Of a stretch of 64,000 nucleotides of DNA, positions 28,622 through 39,068 are shown one piece after another. The DNA comes from Actinomycetota bacterium (lineage in GTDB: Bacteria > Actinomycetota > Coriobacteriia > Anaerosomatales > UBA912). A program made the translations under genes and the position numbers. The stretch spans positions 131,591 through 195,590 of the forward strand of contig JAGXSC010000044.1 of the NCBI GenBank assembly GCA_018334075.1, read 5' to 3'. The notes below the pieces were generated by a model. The model had not been told where the DNA came from. It saw only the letters and a program-made list of their open reading frames with translations, and made no database searches. Each line of letters begins with the position of its first letter. The first letter of the stretch is position 1.

Positions 28622-30097
28622 TTATGAGGGGAGCCCCTTCTTGCCCTCAATCAACACCCTGACTTCAGTGCGGGAACAGCTCTCATCCGGGATGATAGTA
28701 ATTTGGCGATTTGTTGCAGCTCGCAAGCGAGCTATTAGATTGTGTCCGGGGGCCATCGACAGTTCATAAGTTTCAGGGTGCAAGCCAATCAGATACGCAC
28801 TAGAGCGGCCTGAGCTGACTATCTCGCGAAGTTTGCGCTCTACAGTTATGCGCCTGGTCGCGACCGAAGGAACCCTGCCTTCGCCATTGCAGCAAGCGCA
28901 CTGCTCGGTCAGGATCGCATAGAGACCGTCGGTAACGCTTTTGCGAGTTATCTCCAATAGTCCGAACTTGCTAATCTCGCCAATTTTGTAGCGATTCCTG
29001 TCTCTCTCAAACTCGGCGGATAATTGACGCACCACCTCCTGGCGATGGAACGCATCCTTCATGTCAATGAAGTCCACTACGATGATGCCGCCGATGTCTC
29101 GCAATCTGATCTGCTGCGCGATTACCCTTGCGGCCTCTAGGTTGGTTCTGTAAACAGTATCCTCCAGATTCTTTCCACTAGTAAACCTGCCAGTGTTCAC
29201 GTCTACAACTGTAAGTGCCTCGGTTTGATCGATGCAAATATAGCCACCACTTGCAAGCCCTATGTTCTTTGAGAAGACTCGATCGATTGCGGAGTCAACT
29301 TTGTATGCTGCATAGATCGACTCGCTGTCTTTGTGCAGGTGAACCCTGTTGAGCAGATTGGGTGATGTCCTTTTCAGAAACGACGTAACCTTTGCGTGAA
29401 CCGCCTTGTCGTCGATAACGAGCCGCTTGAAGTCGGTGGAAAATACATCGCGAACTAGCTTCAGGGCCAGATCCATCTCACTGTAGATAACCTCAGGCGC
29501 AAGTCCCTCATTCGCCTGATGGCTGACACGCCTCCAGAGTCGGAGCAGAAACTCCAGATCGGCAAGCATATCTCGCTCACTTGCGCCCGACGCGGCTGTA
29601 CGGATTATCAGCCCTGTATTCGGCGGGACGTGAGGTGCGACGATCTCTTGAAGTCTTGCCCTTTCTCCATCGCCGAGCTTACGGGAAGCTCCAAAAACAT
29701 CAGCGTTTGGCACCAGAACCAAAAAACGCCCGGGAAATGTAATTCCTGTAGTGACCCTCGCGCCTTTTGTTCCTGCGGGATCTTTGATGACCTGTACGAC
29801 GATAGTTTGGCCGGGGTGTAATAAGGAGCGTATGTCGCGTTTTGAGAGCACCTCGATACCATCGAGGGCTACCCTTTCATCGACAGCAAGAAACGCATTT
29901 TTTTCAAGGCCGATGTCGATGAAGGCGGCTTGCATTCCAGGCAAGACATCCTTTACCTGCCCGAGATAAACATTTCCAACGACAGAGCGTTTTGGCCGCG
30001 CGATGTAGAGTTCAACCAACTCTCGGTCTTCAAGAATCGCCACTCGTGTCTCATTTAGGTCGTGCGAGATCAACATTTCTCGCAGCAACTTCCCCAT
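28622..30097 (-). CDS. rng: Ribonuclease E/G family protein
   Basis: 491 aa endoribonuclease acting in rRNA maturation and mRNA decay. The S1 domain begins near VGNVYLGQVKDVLPGMQAAF; the catalytic domain has VVDVNTGRF and VVDFIDMKD (Mg-binding Asp residues), and CACCNGEGRV provides the zinc-link Cys pair. It lacks the long scaffold of E. coli RNase E, so it is closer to RNase G. AGGAG precedes the ATG. It sits between the radical-SAM pair and rplU, an arrangement conserved in many Actinobacteria and Clostridia. Confidence 0.92.
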   Translation of the reverse strand: MGKLLREMLISHDLNETRVAILEDRELVELYIARPKRSVVGNVYLGQVKDVLPGMQAAFIDIGLEKNAFLAVDERVALDGIEVLSKRDIRSLLHPGQTIVVQVIKDPAGTKGARVTTGITFPGRFLVLVPNADVFGASRKLGDGERARLQEIVAPHVPPNTGLIIRTAASGASERDMLADLEFLLRLWRRVSHQANEGLAPEVIYSEMDLALKLVRDVFSTDFKRLVIDDKAVHAKVTSFLKRTSPNLLNRVHLHKDSESIYAAYKVDSAIDRVFSKNIGLASGGYICIDQTEALTVVDVNTGRFTSGKNLEDTVYRTNLEAARVIAQQIRLRDIGGIIVVDFIDMKDAFHRQEVVRQLSAEFERDRNRYKIGEISKFGLLEITRKSVTDGLYAILTEQCACCNGEGRVPSVATRRITVERKLREIVSSGRSSAYLIGLHPETYELSMAPGHNLIARLRAATNRQITIIPDESCSRTEVRVLIEGKKGLPS

Positions 30098-30109
30098 TGT
30101 ATTCTCCTG

Positions 30110-30805
30110 TCAGATGGGCGCTTTCAACTCTCCTGAATCTAATTCGACAAGAGTATCAAGCCGGGTCACGGATTGGATCACGGACCTGCCCGAAAAGCGA
30201 GAGAGTGCGGCTGTCACGAGCGAGTCTGGTCTCAAGGAGCCTTCCTGTCCCATGCGGATAACCACACTTAGAGCAAGAGTATCCGAGCCAGAAGATCTGA
30301 CCACGATCTCCTTCGGGAGAGCGTGTGAGAGATCAAAAACTTTGGTTTTACCTTTTTGCTCGATGCGCAGCTCGCCTTCGTTCACGATCTGGACAAGCGC
30401 GTTTTCCAGGTCAGTCTGTGTTTCGATATCACCTCCCAAAATGACCTCATATAGCGCAATAGTACACTGTGCAGCCAAAGATTTCTCTGTGCTGCTGACA
30501 TATCTGGCTTCTTCCGGAGCAATCTCTGGTGGCATGGCCAAACTAAGCGCCGAGATGACCTGCTCGGCCGGTATATATTGTCTCAGCCAAAGATCAACGT
30601 ACTCGCGCAGGCCAATAGTGCCCACCGGTAATGCCGGGGCAAACGAAAGCTTCATTCGTGGGTTGAACCCTTGCGTCACTACGTAAGGAAGATTCGCGCG
30701 CCGGATTCCGCGTTCAATCGCGTGTGTGTACTCTAGGTGCGAAAGAAACCGGAGTCGGCCTTGCTTCCGGCAACATAGCCGCAGGCGATAATCGCTAGCT
30801 CGCAT
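30110..30805 (-). CDS. TIGR03936 family radical-SAM-associated protein (DUF2344)
   Basis: About 231 aa. The N-terminal pattern YRLRLCCRKQGRLRFLSHLE followed by RAIRRANLPYVVTQGFNPRMKLSFAPALPVG-type residues (TQGFNPRMKLSFA) defines the DUF2344/TIGR03936 family. Its function is unknown but it occurs with a TIGR03960 radical SAM protein, either fused or adjacent, and close to RNase E/G and L21. The ATG at 30805 overlaps the radical-SAM stop by 11 nt; an earlier in-frame start at 30880 is less likely. A role in modifying a ribosome-related target is a neighbourhood guess. Confidence 0.85.
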   Translation of the reverse strand: MRASDYRLRLCCRKQGRLRFLSHLEYTHAIERGIRRANLPYVVTQGFNPRMKLSFAPALPVGTIGLREYVDLWLRQYIPAEQVISALSLAMPPEIAPEEARYVSSTEKSLAAQCTIALYEVILGGDIETQTDLENALVQIVNEGELRIEQKGKTKVFDLSHALPKEIVVRSSGSDTLALSVVIRMGQEGSLRPDSLVTAALSRFSGRSVIQSVTRLDTLVELDSGELKAPI

Positions 30806-32663
30806 CGCGTCGCCCGGCCAATACGGTACCGATTCCACCCGGAAGCGTGGTGCAAGCCTTACAGCCTGTACATCTCTCAACCGTGCAATCCAGAGTCAAC
30901 ACCTCTTGCTTTGATCGCTCCCACTCGCTCCAGAGGTATTCGGCAGAGACTCCACAAGAGATGTGGCTCCATGGCAAAACCTCGGAGATATCGAACGTGC
31001 GCTGAGCGATTACATCTACATCCAACCCTGACTCCTTGTAAGCCTGCTTCCAGATCTCAGCTGAAAACTGTTCGCGCCATGCGTCAAATCTGGCGCCCAA
31101 TCTCCAGGCACGCTCGATGACTGCTGAACTCTCCCGCCCTCCACGAGCGAGCGCCGCCTCAAGGACCGATAGCTCGACATCGTGCCATGAAAGATCAACC
31201 GTTTTGCGAGGAATACGACTTCTAAGCAGATTTTGACGCCGGAGTATCTCCTCGCGGGCGACTTGCCCGAACCACTGAAAGGGGGTATGTGCTTTCGGAA
31301 CAAAAGTGGATACCGATACAGCAATCCTGATGGCGCCGCGTTGATCGGGGCGGGTAACAGCTTTAGCGGCGGCCATCACCTTTTCCACGATATCCGCTAT
31401 CCCCACAATGTCGGCATCCGTCTCGGTGGGCAAGCCGATCATGAAGTACAACTTAATCTTTCGCCTGCCGTTTTTGAACGCGCGCTGTACGGCGCTGAGT
31501 AACGACTCCTCGGTAACATTCTTGTTTATGACATCGCGCAATCGCTGTGAGCCGGCCTCGGGCGCCAGCGTAAGACCCGCATTGCGCCCTGAGGTCGAGG
31601 CAAGCAGGGACATCTTGACCCCATGCTCATCCGCTCTCAGGCTGGGCAAGGAAACAGAGACGCCGGTAGTTTGAAAGTGACTCTCCAGCCGCCTTAGTAT
31701 TCGCTCTATCTGAGAGTGGTCAGTCGTTGACAGGGAGGTCAGGGACACTTCGCTGTAGCCGGAGCAGCGAACTCCGCTGGTGGCTCTTCGGACGATCTCA
31801 TCTTCATCCCGCTCACGCACGGGACGGTAGATCATGCCAGCCTGACAGAATCGACAGCCACGCGCGCACCCACGCATGATCTCTATGGGGAGTCGATCGT
31901 GAACGACCTCCATGTAGGGAACAACCGGTTCCGGTTGGATCGCCGTCATCATATCCGCAACGATGCGCTTGACTACAGTGTGACTCGGTGAGTGCTGGCC
32001 GGTGTCATTGAGCTTGAGCAGTCGACCTTTCTCATCAAGCTCATAGTGTGCGGGCACATACACCCCAGGGATGTCAGCGAGCTTGCGTAGCGTCTCTGCC
32101 CTTGAGGCCCCTCGGCGAAGGCAGTTGCGGTGGACTTCAACGAAATCCCTAATCGCCTCTTCGGCCTCGCCGATCAGAAATGCGTCGAAAAACTCCGCCA
32201 TCGGCTCAGGATTGAACGCACAGGGGCCTCCACCGAGAACCAGCGGGTCTCCTTCACGGCGCGAAGCCGCGTTTATGGGGATGCCGGCAAGGTCAAGCAC
32301 ATCCAGCACATTGGTGTAGGTCAACTCATTCTGAAGGGTAATGCCGAGAAGATCGAACTCCCCAAGCGGCGAGCAAGATTCGAGGGAAAATAGTGGCACG
32401 CCCTCCTCGCGCATGAGATCGATCATGTCTATCCAGGGCAAATATGCTCGCTCCGCCGAACAATCCTCGATAGAGTTAAGCTGCGAATACAAAATCGCGA
32501 TAGCTTGGTTGGCCATCCCGACCTCATAGACATCGGGATAGATAAGCGTCGCGCGATAAGAGGCGTCGCGGCCGGTAACTGAGCCCCACTCCCTGTTGAT
32601 GTATCTTGCTGGGCGCTCGACTCGCGGCAGAAGTGGCTCAACTCTCTCCCAAATACTACCCAC
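30795..32663 (-). CDS. TIGR03960 family B12-binding radical SAM protein
   Basis: About 622 aa. A B12-binding-like N-terminal domain is followed by a radical SAM domain with the cluster motif RGCARGCRFCQAG (CxxxCxxC) near residue 275, and a C-terminal part with RCTGCKACT. I chose the GTG at 32663, which gives the family-like start SIWERVEPLLPRVERPARYI and overlaps the previous gene by 8 nt; the frame is open to 32774. The reaction is unknown. It is paired with the TIGR03936 protein. Confidence 0.87.
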   Translation of the reverse strand: MGSIWERVEPLLPRVERPARYINREWGSVTGRDASYRATLIYPDVYEVGMANQAIAILYSQLNSIEDCSAERAYLPWIDMIDLMREEGVPLFSLESCSPLGEFDLLGITLQNELTYTNVLDVLDLAGIPINAASRREGDPLVLGGGPCAFNPEPMAEFFDAFLIGEAEEAIRDFVEVHRNCLRRGASRAETLRKLADIPGVYVPAHYELDEKGRLLKLNDTGQHSPSHTVVKRIVADMMTAIQPEPVVPYMEVVHDRLPIEIMRGCARGCRFCQAGMIYRPVRERDEDEIVRRATSGVRCSGYSEVSLTSLSTTDHSQIERILRRLESHFQTTGVSVSLPSLRADEHGVKMSLLASTSGRNAGLTLAPEAGSQRLRDVINKNVTEESLLSAVQRAFKNGRRKIKLYFMIGLPTETDADIVGIADIVEKVMAAAKAVTRPDQRGAIRIAVSVSTFVPKAHTPFQWFGQVAREEILRRQNLLRSRIPRKTVDLSWHDVELSVLEAALARGGRESSAVIERAWRLGARFDAWREQFSAEIWKQAYKESGLDVDVIAQRTFDISEVLPWSHISCGVSAEYLWSEWERSKQEVLTLDCTVERCTGCKACTTLPGGIGTVLAGRRDAS

Positions 32664-33558
32664 CGGTGGAGTTTTCGCTATCTTTGGGAGCCAATCCCTT
32701 GGCGAAGAGGTCATCGAATCGATTCTTGAGCGATCCGGGACAATCACCTCTTTCAAAGTAGGCGATCGCGGCATATCCCATGGCTATGGTTCCCGAGTAG
32801 GCGATCCCGCCCTTCATCGCCCATCCTAGCGCCGGAACAATTCCAGCCGCCTGCCTGGCGATCGAGCGCATAGTCAATCCGCCGCCGACAACGCCGAGAA
32901 GTTCAACGCTGCGCCTCAGGCCAAGAGTCTCCCCGTAGGCAGCGGCGATTTGAAGGATCATCTTTGCCTGATTGGCCGTCATAACCGGCAGATCGGCGCC
33001 CGGAACTATCACAAGACCACCGACGAACGCATTTTGAAGAGCAGTGCTTTTGACATACTCCATCGATACGGCTCTCCTGATGAAAGGAAAGTTGTTCGCG
33101 AGCAATAGCTTCTTTTTTGGCAGGTGCTTTATGAGCCATTCGCCGAGAGCTTGCGCCAGTGGTGCTTTTGAGGCATCGGCGCAAAGCAATACATCGGTAT
33201 CGGGTAGCCCAATTGATTCGGGCACCGACCCCAGATCGTCACCATCCATCAAGGCAACAACCGGTGTCAAAGTTCTTTTCGCCTCGGCGACAAGAACTTT
33301 TGTCGCATGCAAACCGCTACCTACCAGCACTATCACAACATCTGCCGAGTCAAGAAGCTCAACCATAGAGTCGTTTTGAATCAATACAGGCTCAACCAAA
33401 GCGGCAGCTCGTGGCTGGATAAGAGCCTGAGAAAACTCAATAAGCGACTCAGGAGTGTCGACTTCCACCAAGATCTGAATTGCCAAGGGCTGCTCTTGCT
33501 CTCTTAGCAACTGCTTCCTGCTCTTTGATATCTCTAAAATATTTACAGGAAATCGCAT
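32656..33558 (-). CDS. DUF697 family membrane protein
   Basis: About 300 aa. The first ~170 residues form a cytoplasmic alpha/beta region with VVIVLVGSG and LLANNFPFIRRA but no intact GTPase P-loop. The C-terminal ~130 residues match DUF697 (YcjF-like): ALQNAFVGGLVIVPGADLPVMTANQAKMILQIAAAYG (VPGADLPVMTANQAKM) and a final hydrophobic segment. DUF697 proteins are poorly characterised and often attached to GTPase-like modules, which appears degenerate here. It lies between rodA and the radical SAM gene on the same strand. Confidence 0.7.
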   Translation of the reverse strand: MRFPVNILEISKSRKQLLREQEQPLAIQILVEVDTPESLIEFSQALIQPRAAALVEPVLIQNDSMVELLDSADVVIVLVGSGLHATKVLVAEAKRTLTPVVALMDGDDLGSVPESIGLPDTDVLLCADASKAPLAQALGEWLIKHLPKKKLLLANNFPFIRRAVSMEYVKSTALQNAFVGGLVIVPGADLPVMTANQAKMILQIAAAYGETLGLRRSVELLGVVGGGLTMRSIARQAAGIVPALGWAMKGGIAYSGTIAMGYAAIAYFERGDCPGSLKNRFDDLFAKGLAPKDSENSTGG

Positions 33559-33588
33559 GGATACCAATCCTTCCTGACGTCTAGTGTG

Positions 33589-34704
33589 TCACGCACTGTA
33601 GCGGCGACCCCACACCGAAAGTAACATACCGACCGCTGCAAAGTTCACAATCATAAACGATGATCCAAAGCTCATGAATGGTAGCGGCAAGCCCGTGATC
33701 GGCATCAACCCGATGGACATGCCTACATTCTGGAGAATCTGGAAAAACCACATACTGATTATCCCGACAGCTATGAGAGAACCGGTAAGATCACGAGCGC
33801 GCGCAGCGATTCCCAGTGCTGTGATCAACAAGGCCAAAAAGAGTGCAAGCAGCATCATGGTACCCAAAAACCCGAGCTCCTCGCCGAGAACGGCGAAAAT
33901 AAAATCGGTATGCCTTTCCGGGAGAAAGTTCAGGTTCCCCTGCGTGCCAGTGCCCAGCCCCTGTCCGGTCAATCCACCAGACCCAACCGCGATCTTGGAT
34001 TGAGCCAAGTTGTATCCCGCGCCTCTTGGATCGAGATCCGGGTCAACGAAGACCAGCAGTCTGTTTTTCTGATACTCGGCGAGCAGGTCCGCTTGAAAGA
34101 CGCCAAAGATCGCAAGAACGCCCACAAGGGCAATCAACAAAAATAGGCGCGCCCGCAAACCTCCGATCACAAGCATACCCAAAACGATTGCCACAAACAC
34201 CATACCTGTTCCCAAGTCTGGTTGAAGAAAGATAAGGCCTAGGGGTACAGCAAGGTAGCCCATAACTTTTAGCAGATCCTTTGTGCTGCTTATGCTCCCT
34301 TTGTACTTCGCAATCACAACTGCCATTACTAAAATTGTGACGAGTTTTGCTGGCTCTGAAGGCTGGAATAGTCGAACTCCCGCAACCTCTAACCATGATG
34401 TAGCGCCCTTTGCCGTAGCCCCTAATCCTGGTATGTGAGGAGAAATGATCAGAAAGGCATTGAAAAGCATCAGGGGTCCGAACCAACCTTCAAACTTGCG
34501 ATAGTCAATGCTTGCTGCCAGAACAAGAAAGACAAGGCCCAGAGCAACACCAATCAGGTGCCTCTGAAACATGGCGTCACCGGCGCCCATTCCAGAAGTG
34601 GCCGATTGAACCACAACACTACCGAAGATGGCCAGCATCCCAACTATCACCAATAGCGGGATGTTTAGTGTTCGGAGTATCTGATTTTTAACCCCTGGGC
34701 TCAT
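33589..34704 (-). CDS. rodA: Peptidoglycan glycosyltransferase RodA
   Basis: 371 aa SEDS-family membrane protein with about ten helices. Typical motifs are the LIFLQPDLGTGMVF segment after helix 6, AVGSGGLTGQGLGTGTQ and LPERHTDFIFAVLGEELGF, the extracellular loop with the catalytic Asp. RodA polymerises lipid II during cell elongation together with PBP2, whose gene is 3 nt upstream. The block mreB-mreC-mreD-PBP2-rodA shows a rod-shape elongasome. Confidence 0.93.
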   Translation of the reverse strand: MSPGVKNQILRTLNIPLLVIVGMLAIFGSVVVQSATSGMGAGDAMFQRHLIGVALGLVFLVLAASIDYRKFEGWFGPLMLFNAFLIISPHIPGLGATAKGATSWLEVAGVRLFQPSEPAKLVTILVMAVVIAKYKGSISSTKDLLKVMGYLAVPLGLIFLQPDLGTGMVFVAIVLGMLVIGGLRARLFLLIALVGVLAIFGVFQADLLAEYQKNRLLVFVDPDLDPRGAGYNLAQSKIAVGSGGLTGQGLGTGTQGNLNFLPERHTDFIFAVLGEELGFLGTMMLLALFLALLITALGIAARARDLTGSLIAVGIISMWFFQILQNVGMSIGLMPITGLPLPFMSFGSSFMIVNFAAVGMLLSVWGRRYSA

Positions 34705-34707
34705 AAT

Positions 34708-36564
34708 CTACCTTGATTGATCGGTTGCAGTTACTCGCTCTATCGGTAAATCAAAGAGCGCGGAGAAAACCTCTCTGGCCGCTGGAGCAGCTATTGCGCC
34801 ACCACCACCTGCTTGTTCGGCAAGCACAGCAACAACATACCGAGGGTCGTCAGCGGGAGCAAACCCTACAAACCAGGCGAAATCATCGCGATTGGCAACC
34901 TGCGCGGTACCGGTCTTGCCCGCTACTCGAATTGGGAAACCGCCGAAAGCTCCCTTGGCGGTGCCATCTGTGGTTACCCTCTCCAGCATCCGGATCATAC
35001 TTTGGAGATTTTCTGCCGAGGTATCGGGCTCGAAAGCCACCTGCGGTTCTCCCTCAAGCACAGGGTTGCCGTTAGTGTCGAGAACCTGGCGAAAGATAGT
35101 GGGCCGCATAATGGCGCCATCGTTGGCCACGCCGGCGTAGGCGGCGGCCACCTGTAGAGGCGTGGCAAGCACATCTCCCTGACCGATAGCCAAATCTACT
35201 GCTTCACCCGGAAGCCAGGTCTGCTGCTCCGGAAAGTCTCTGAATCTTTCTGCCTTCCACTGCGCATCTGGAATTCTTCCACTCTTTTCGCCAGGAAGAT
35301 CAATACCTGTTTCCGAGCCAAACCCCCACTGCTTGGCGTAATCCTGCAAAGTATTGTCTTCTTGGCGATAAAAAGCATGGCCTAGCTCGTAGAAGACGAC
35401 ATTACAGCTCCTAGACATTGCATCTGAAAAGGAAAGGGTGCCGTGCCCTCCCCTGTCCCAGCAGAACTTCGGCCATCTTTCACCCATCTCCACCCAGCGA
35501 CCCTGACACCTATAGGTCGTATTTATCCCGGTAAGACCATTGGCCATACCAGCGAAACCGGTTACGACCTTGAAGGTCGAAGCGGGTGGATACAGGCCGG
35601 CCAGGACTCTATTTGTAAGAGGATATTCACTGCCTTCGGCGGTGAGCTGTCTCCAGTTGTCCTTTGAAATGCCCCCGACAAACATCTCTGGGTCGTATGT
35701 CGGCAGGCTTGCAAGTGCCAGGACCTCACCGGTTCTGGCATCCATCGCAATCGCTGCAGCGGCCTTGGCATTTTTGTAGCCGTCCAGACGGGCCTCTTGT
35801 AGAGCTCGCGACAAAGCTTCCTCGGCAGCTTTTTGTACCTTCAGATCGATTGTTAGCACCACGTCTCTGCCGGGTACGGGCTCAATCTCCTCGATAACAC
35901 GCTTCAATCTGCCGGAAGCGTCAACCTCTACCCTACGAAAACCCCTGTCCCCCTGAAGCACGGATTCAAACTGCAGCTCCGCACCTGTTTTACCAACTAG
36001 GTCTCCGTACTCATACTCCTCAAAGGCTGAATCGGAAAGCTGAGCATCGGATATTTCACCGGTATAACCAAGCACATGCGCCGCGATGGCGCCATTAGGA
36101 TACTCTCTTACGGGTACAGCTCTGATATCTACCCCCGGGAAATCCTCCTGATTTTCGGCGAGATAGGCAATCGCCTCGGTGCTTACATCAATCGCAACGA
36201 TCCTGGGTTTTAGTGGCGCTTCTCTAACAGACGCAATCCGATCATAAATTTCCTGGTGCGGCATCTGAAGTAGATTGGACAAGGCAACAAGGATATCGTC
36301 GTCATTCTTGACTGAGGACATCGCCACAACAGCCATCGAGGACCTGTTATTTACGAGAAGCTCACCATTACGATCGAGTATGCGGCCCCGTGGGGCATCC
36401 AAAGCGATCTCCCGGATACGATTGTCCTCGGCAAGAGCAGCGTACTCCGCCCCAGAAAGGACCTGCAGGCCCCATAGACGTAGTGCCAAGGCGGCAAATA
36501 CGACAAGTACTATCAGTGTGAAGATCGCAAAGCGATCCTTGAAATCATGACGAAACACCAACAT
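34708..36564 (-). CDS. mrdA: Penicillin-binding protein 2
   Basis: 618 aa class B PBP. An N-terminal membrane anchor (FAIFTLIVLVVFAALALRLWG) precedes the dimerisation domain (APRGRILDRNGELLV) and the transpeptidase domain with PPASTFK (SxxK, catalytic Ser), SRSCN (SxN) and GKTGTAQ (KTG). It cross-links new peptidoglycan in elongation with RodA. It lies between mreD and rodA. All catalytic motifs are intact. Confidence 0.94.
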   Translation of the reverse strand: MLVFRHDFKDRFAIFTLIVLVVFAALALRLWGLQVLSGAEYAALAEDNRIREIALDAPRGRILDRNGELLVNNRSSMAVVAMSSVKNDDDILVALSNLLQMPHQEIYDRIASVREAPLKPRIVAIDVSTEAIAYLAENQEDFPGVDIRAVPVREYPNGAIAAHVLGYTGEISDAQLSDSAFEEYEYGDLVGKTGAELQFESVLQGDRGFRRVEVDASGRLKRVIEEIEPVPGRDVVLTIDLKVQKAAEEALSRALQEARLDGYKNAKAAAAIAMDARTGEVLALASLPTYDPEMFVGGISKDNWRQLTAEGSEYPLTNRVLAGLYPPASTFKVVTGFAGMANGLTGINTTYRCQGRWVEMGERWPKFCWDRGGHGTLSFSDAMSRSCNVVFYELGHAFYRQEDNTLQDYAKQWGFGSETGIDLPGEKSGRIPDAQWKAERFRDFPEQQTWLPGEAVDLAIGQGDVLATPLQVAAAYAGVANDGAIMRPTIFRQVLDTNGNPVLEGEPQVAFEPDTSAENLQSMIRMLERVTTDGTAKGAFGGFPIRVAGKTGTAQVANRDDFAWFVGFAPADDPRYVVAVLAEQAGGGGAIAAPAAREVFSALFDLPIERVTATDQSR

Positions 36565-36639
36565 AAATAGGGCCTTCTTATTTTATCTTGCGTAGCAGGG
36601 GACTCAAGAACGCACGCAAGCACAGCAGGAGGTAAACTC

Positions 36640-37155
36640 CTACCTGCCGATCCTGCGAAAAGTTGTAACTCTTTTATCCTGTCGCAAGATACGAGCCAAC
36701 AGCGAATAAGAAACGACAGCCAACAACCCATTATATATCGAAGACGGAATCACAACTTCGATAAGCGCCGATAGCACGGACACATTCTCCCCGATCAGGC
36801 GTAGCGCTAAAACGTACATACCCTCCGCAAAAAGGCTAGCAAAAAAGGCGACTGTGACAGGCAGGCGCCATCCTTCGGCAAACATATTTTCATGTAACGA
36901 CCCACTGATGTAGCCAACGAAGCAAAAGACAAGTGCGGCCACTCCGATCGGGCCCGTTCCGATCAAATCAAAGATCAAGCCCGCTGAGAAGCCGACAACT
37001 GTTCCCATACGCGGACCCTGAAGCAGGGCGACTGCGATAACAACCAAAAGCACAAAGTTGGGTACTACCTTGGCTATTGTTATATGTGGCGCGACCGCAA
37101 CCTGGAGAATGACTGCCGCAAGTAATGCCAGTACCAGTTGATAGTAGCGGCTCAC
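36640..37155 (-). CDS. mreD: Rod shape-determining protein MreD
   Basis: 171 aa, five or six hydrophobic segments with MreD-like features: LLQGPRMGTVVGFSAGLIFDL and GTGPIGVAALVFCFVGYISG. It is part of the elongasome, linking MreC and the synthases at the membrane. It overlaps mreC by 4 nt and precedes PBP2. Sequence conservation of MreD is low, so context carries much of the weight. Confidence 0.85.
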   Translation of the reverse strand: MSRYYQLVLALLAAVILQVAVAPHITIAKVVPNFVLLVVIAVALLQGPRMGTVVGFSAGLIFDLIGTGPIGVAALVFCFVGYISGSLHENMFAEGWRLPVTVAFFASLFAEGMYVLALRLIGENVSVLSALIEVVIPSSIYNGLLAVVSYSLLARILRQDKRVTTFRRIGR

Positions 37156-38009
37156 TCGCTCCCGCCAATCTCCGGTAGCACCGGGGCGGCCTTTAGCACT
37201 ACCACTTCTTCAATCGTCCAAAGTTGCACGGCCGGACGTACTTGAATTTTTGGAAACAGATCTCCCGGACGAAGTCGGTACTCTGCAACCTCCCCAATCC
37301 GTAGACCTTTTGGATACACCCCGCCCATGCCGGATGTTATAACGGCGTCGCCAACTGCAACCGTAGTTTCCCTACTCACATACTGAAGCACAAGCTCCCC
37401 GTTGACCGATCCACTGACAACTCCGTGTGCTCTGGTTGGCTGTAGTAGCGAAGAAACTCCGCTGCCTTGATCGGTGATCAGGCGGACCTTGGACGAGCGC
37501 TCAGCGACATCGGTTGTTTGCCCCAACAGACCCCCTTCAGCCATAACGGGCATACCAGAGGCGATGCCGTCGTTGGTCCCGCGATCTAAGGTGATATATC
37601 CCTCCCAGGCATTTACGGGTCTTCCAATGATGCGAGCCCCAACGGCACTTATGTCGCCTTGTTCGACGATGCCGAGTAAAGCCTGAAGTCTCTGGTTTTC
37701 AAGGCGAGCCTCCTCCAGCTCGATAATCCTGTTGCGCAATAAGGTGTTTTGCCCACGCAATGCCGTAGCTTGCTCACGATCGACCCCAAACGTCGAAAGC
37801 CACTTTTGGGCACTTCGCAGTGGAGAGAAGAGCGCACTGCCGATACTGGCTACGGGAGCAGTGGCGCTGTGAACCAACAACCTAAGGTTATGCAGTGGCC
37901 CGGCGTCACTTCCGCGGTGATGCACTGTAATCAAAATCAGTGAGGCTATCGTTAGCGCCACCAGAAGCAATGCGGGGTTTTTTGATCTATCAGATCTAGA
38001 TATCCTCAC
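37152..38009 (-). CDS. mreC: Rod shape-determining protein MreC
   Basis: 285 aa. A single N-terminal membrane helix (LLLVALTIASLILITV), a coiled coil near residues 75-110 (LRGQNTLLRNRIIELEEARL region) and two beta-rich domains with SAVGARIIGRPVNAWEGYITLDRG and VGDAVITSGMGGVYPKGLRIG. MreC connects MreB to the PBP2-RodA synthase. It follows mreB by about 18 nt. Confidence 0.93.
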   Translation of the reverse strand: MRISRSDRSKNPALLLVALTIASLILITVHHRGSDAGPLHNLRLLVHSATAPVASIGSALFSPLRSAQKWLSTFGVDREQATALRGQNTLLRNRIIELEEARLENQRLQALLGIVEQGDISAVGARIIGRPVNAWEGYITLDRGTNDGIASGMPVMAEGGLLGQTTDVAERSSKVRLITDQGSGVSSLLQPTRAHGVVSGSVNGELVLQYVSRETTVAVGDAVITSGMGGVYPKGLRIGEVAEYRLRPGDLFPKIQVRPAVQLWTIEEVVVLKAAPVLPEIGGSE

Positions 38010-38027
38010 GGGGCTAAATCATGCCTT

Positions 38028-39068
38028 CTATCGCGTTGCGGTCAAGATTCTCTTGAGTGTGTCAATCTCCTCGAGAGCAAGTGCCGAGCCATCGACAACA
38101 TTAGCAAGGGCATTTTCCGATACATATACAGGCATCCCGGTCTCATGCTTCAGGCGCTCATCGAGACCTTTCAACAAGGCCCCTCCGCCGGTCAGAACGA
38201 TTCCGTACTCCATCAAATCACTTGCAAGTTCAGGTGGCGTCTGTTCCAGAGTGTTCTTCACGGCCGCTATAATTGCCGATAGGGGCTCCTCTAGGGCATC
38301 TCGAATCTCTTCCGATTCCATAGTCAGATTTCTCGGAAGTCCGGTTAGAAGGTCTCGGCCACGAACCTCGACGTCCACTTCCTCCAGAAGGGGCCAGGCG
38401 CTACCGATTTCAAACTTTACTTCTTCTGCCGTTCTCTCACCGATCAAAACGTTATAGGTTTTCTTCACATGATTGATGATCGCCTCGTCGAACTCATCTC
38501 CGGCGATCCTGATAGATTGCGCCACCACGATTCCGCCCAGGGAGATGACAGCTACCTCAGTAGTTCCTCCGCCGATATCTACGACCATATTGCCTGCAGG
38601 CTCCTGGATCGGCAGTCCGGCGCCTATCGCCGCAGCCATCGGTTCTTCGATCAAGAAAGCCTGGCGGGCGCCGGCTTGCATAGTTGCCTCAAATACTGCG
38701 CGCTTTTCAACCTCGGTTACCCCTGAAGGGACACAAACAACCACACGTGGTTTGGGTTGCCACGGAAATCGCTTTACCCTCGATTGGTTTATGAAGTATC
38801 GAAGCATGGCTTCGGTCACCTCAAAGTCAGCGATAACCCCATCCTTTAGCGGTCGTATTGCCACAATGCTGCCTGGAGTTCTTCCGAGCATGCGCTTGGC
38901 TTCCATTCCAACAGCCAACACTCGCTTGGTGTCCTTTTCGACTGCAACCACGGAAGGTTCGATAAGTACTATGCCTCGCCCCCTGACCGACACAAGCGTG
39001 TTTGCAGTTCCAAGATCTACGGCCATGTCGCCGCCTATGGAGTTAAAAAAAATATCGATAAGCGACAC
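38028..39068 (-). CDS. mreB: Rod shape-determining protein MreB
   Basis: About 346 aa actin homologue. Starts (GTG at 39068, GGAAAGGAAG upstream) with [25 protein letters not shown]; nucleotide-site motifs include [28 protein letters not shown] and [17 protein letters not shown]. It forms membrane-attached filaments that direct side-wall synthesis. The frame is open to 39179, but those residues are not MreB-like. radC lies upstream, as in many bacteria. Confidence 0.95.
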   Translation of the reverse strand: MSLIDIFFNSIGGDMAVDLGTANTLVSVRGRGIVLIEPSVVAVEKDTKRVLAVGMEAKRMLGRTPGSIVAIRPLKDGVIADFEVTEAMLRYFINQSRVKRFPWQPKPRVVVCVPSGVTEVEKRAVFEATMQAGARQAFLIEEPMAAAIGAGLPIQEPAGNMVVDIGGGTTEVAVISLGGIVVAQSIRIAGDEFDEAIINHVKKTYNVLIGERTAEEVKFEIGSAWPLLEEVDVEVRGRDLLTGLPRNLTMESEEIRDALEEPLSAIIAAVKNTLEQTPPELASDLMEYGIVLTGGGALLKGLDERLKHETGMPVYVSENALANVVDGSALALEEIDTLKRILTATR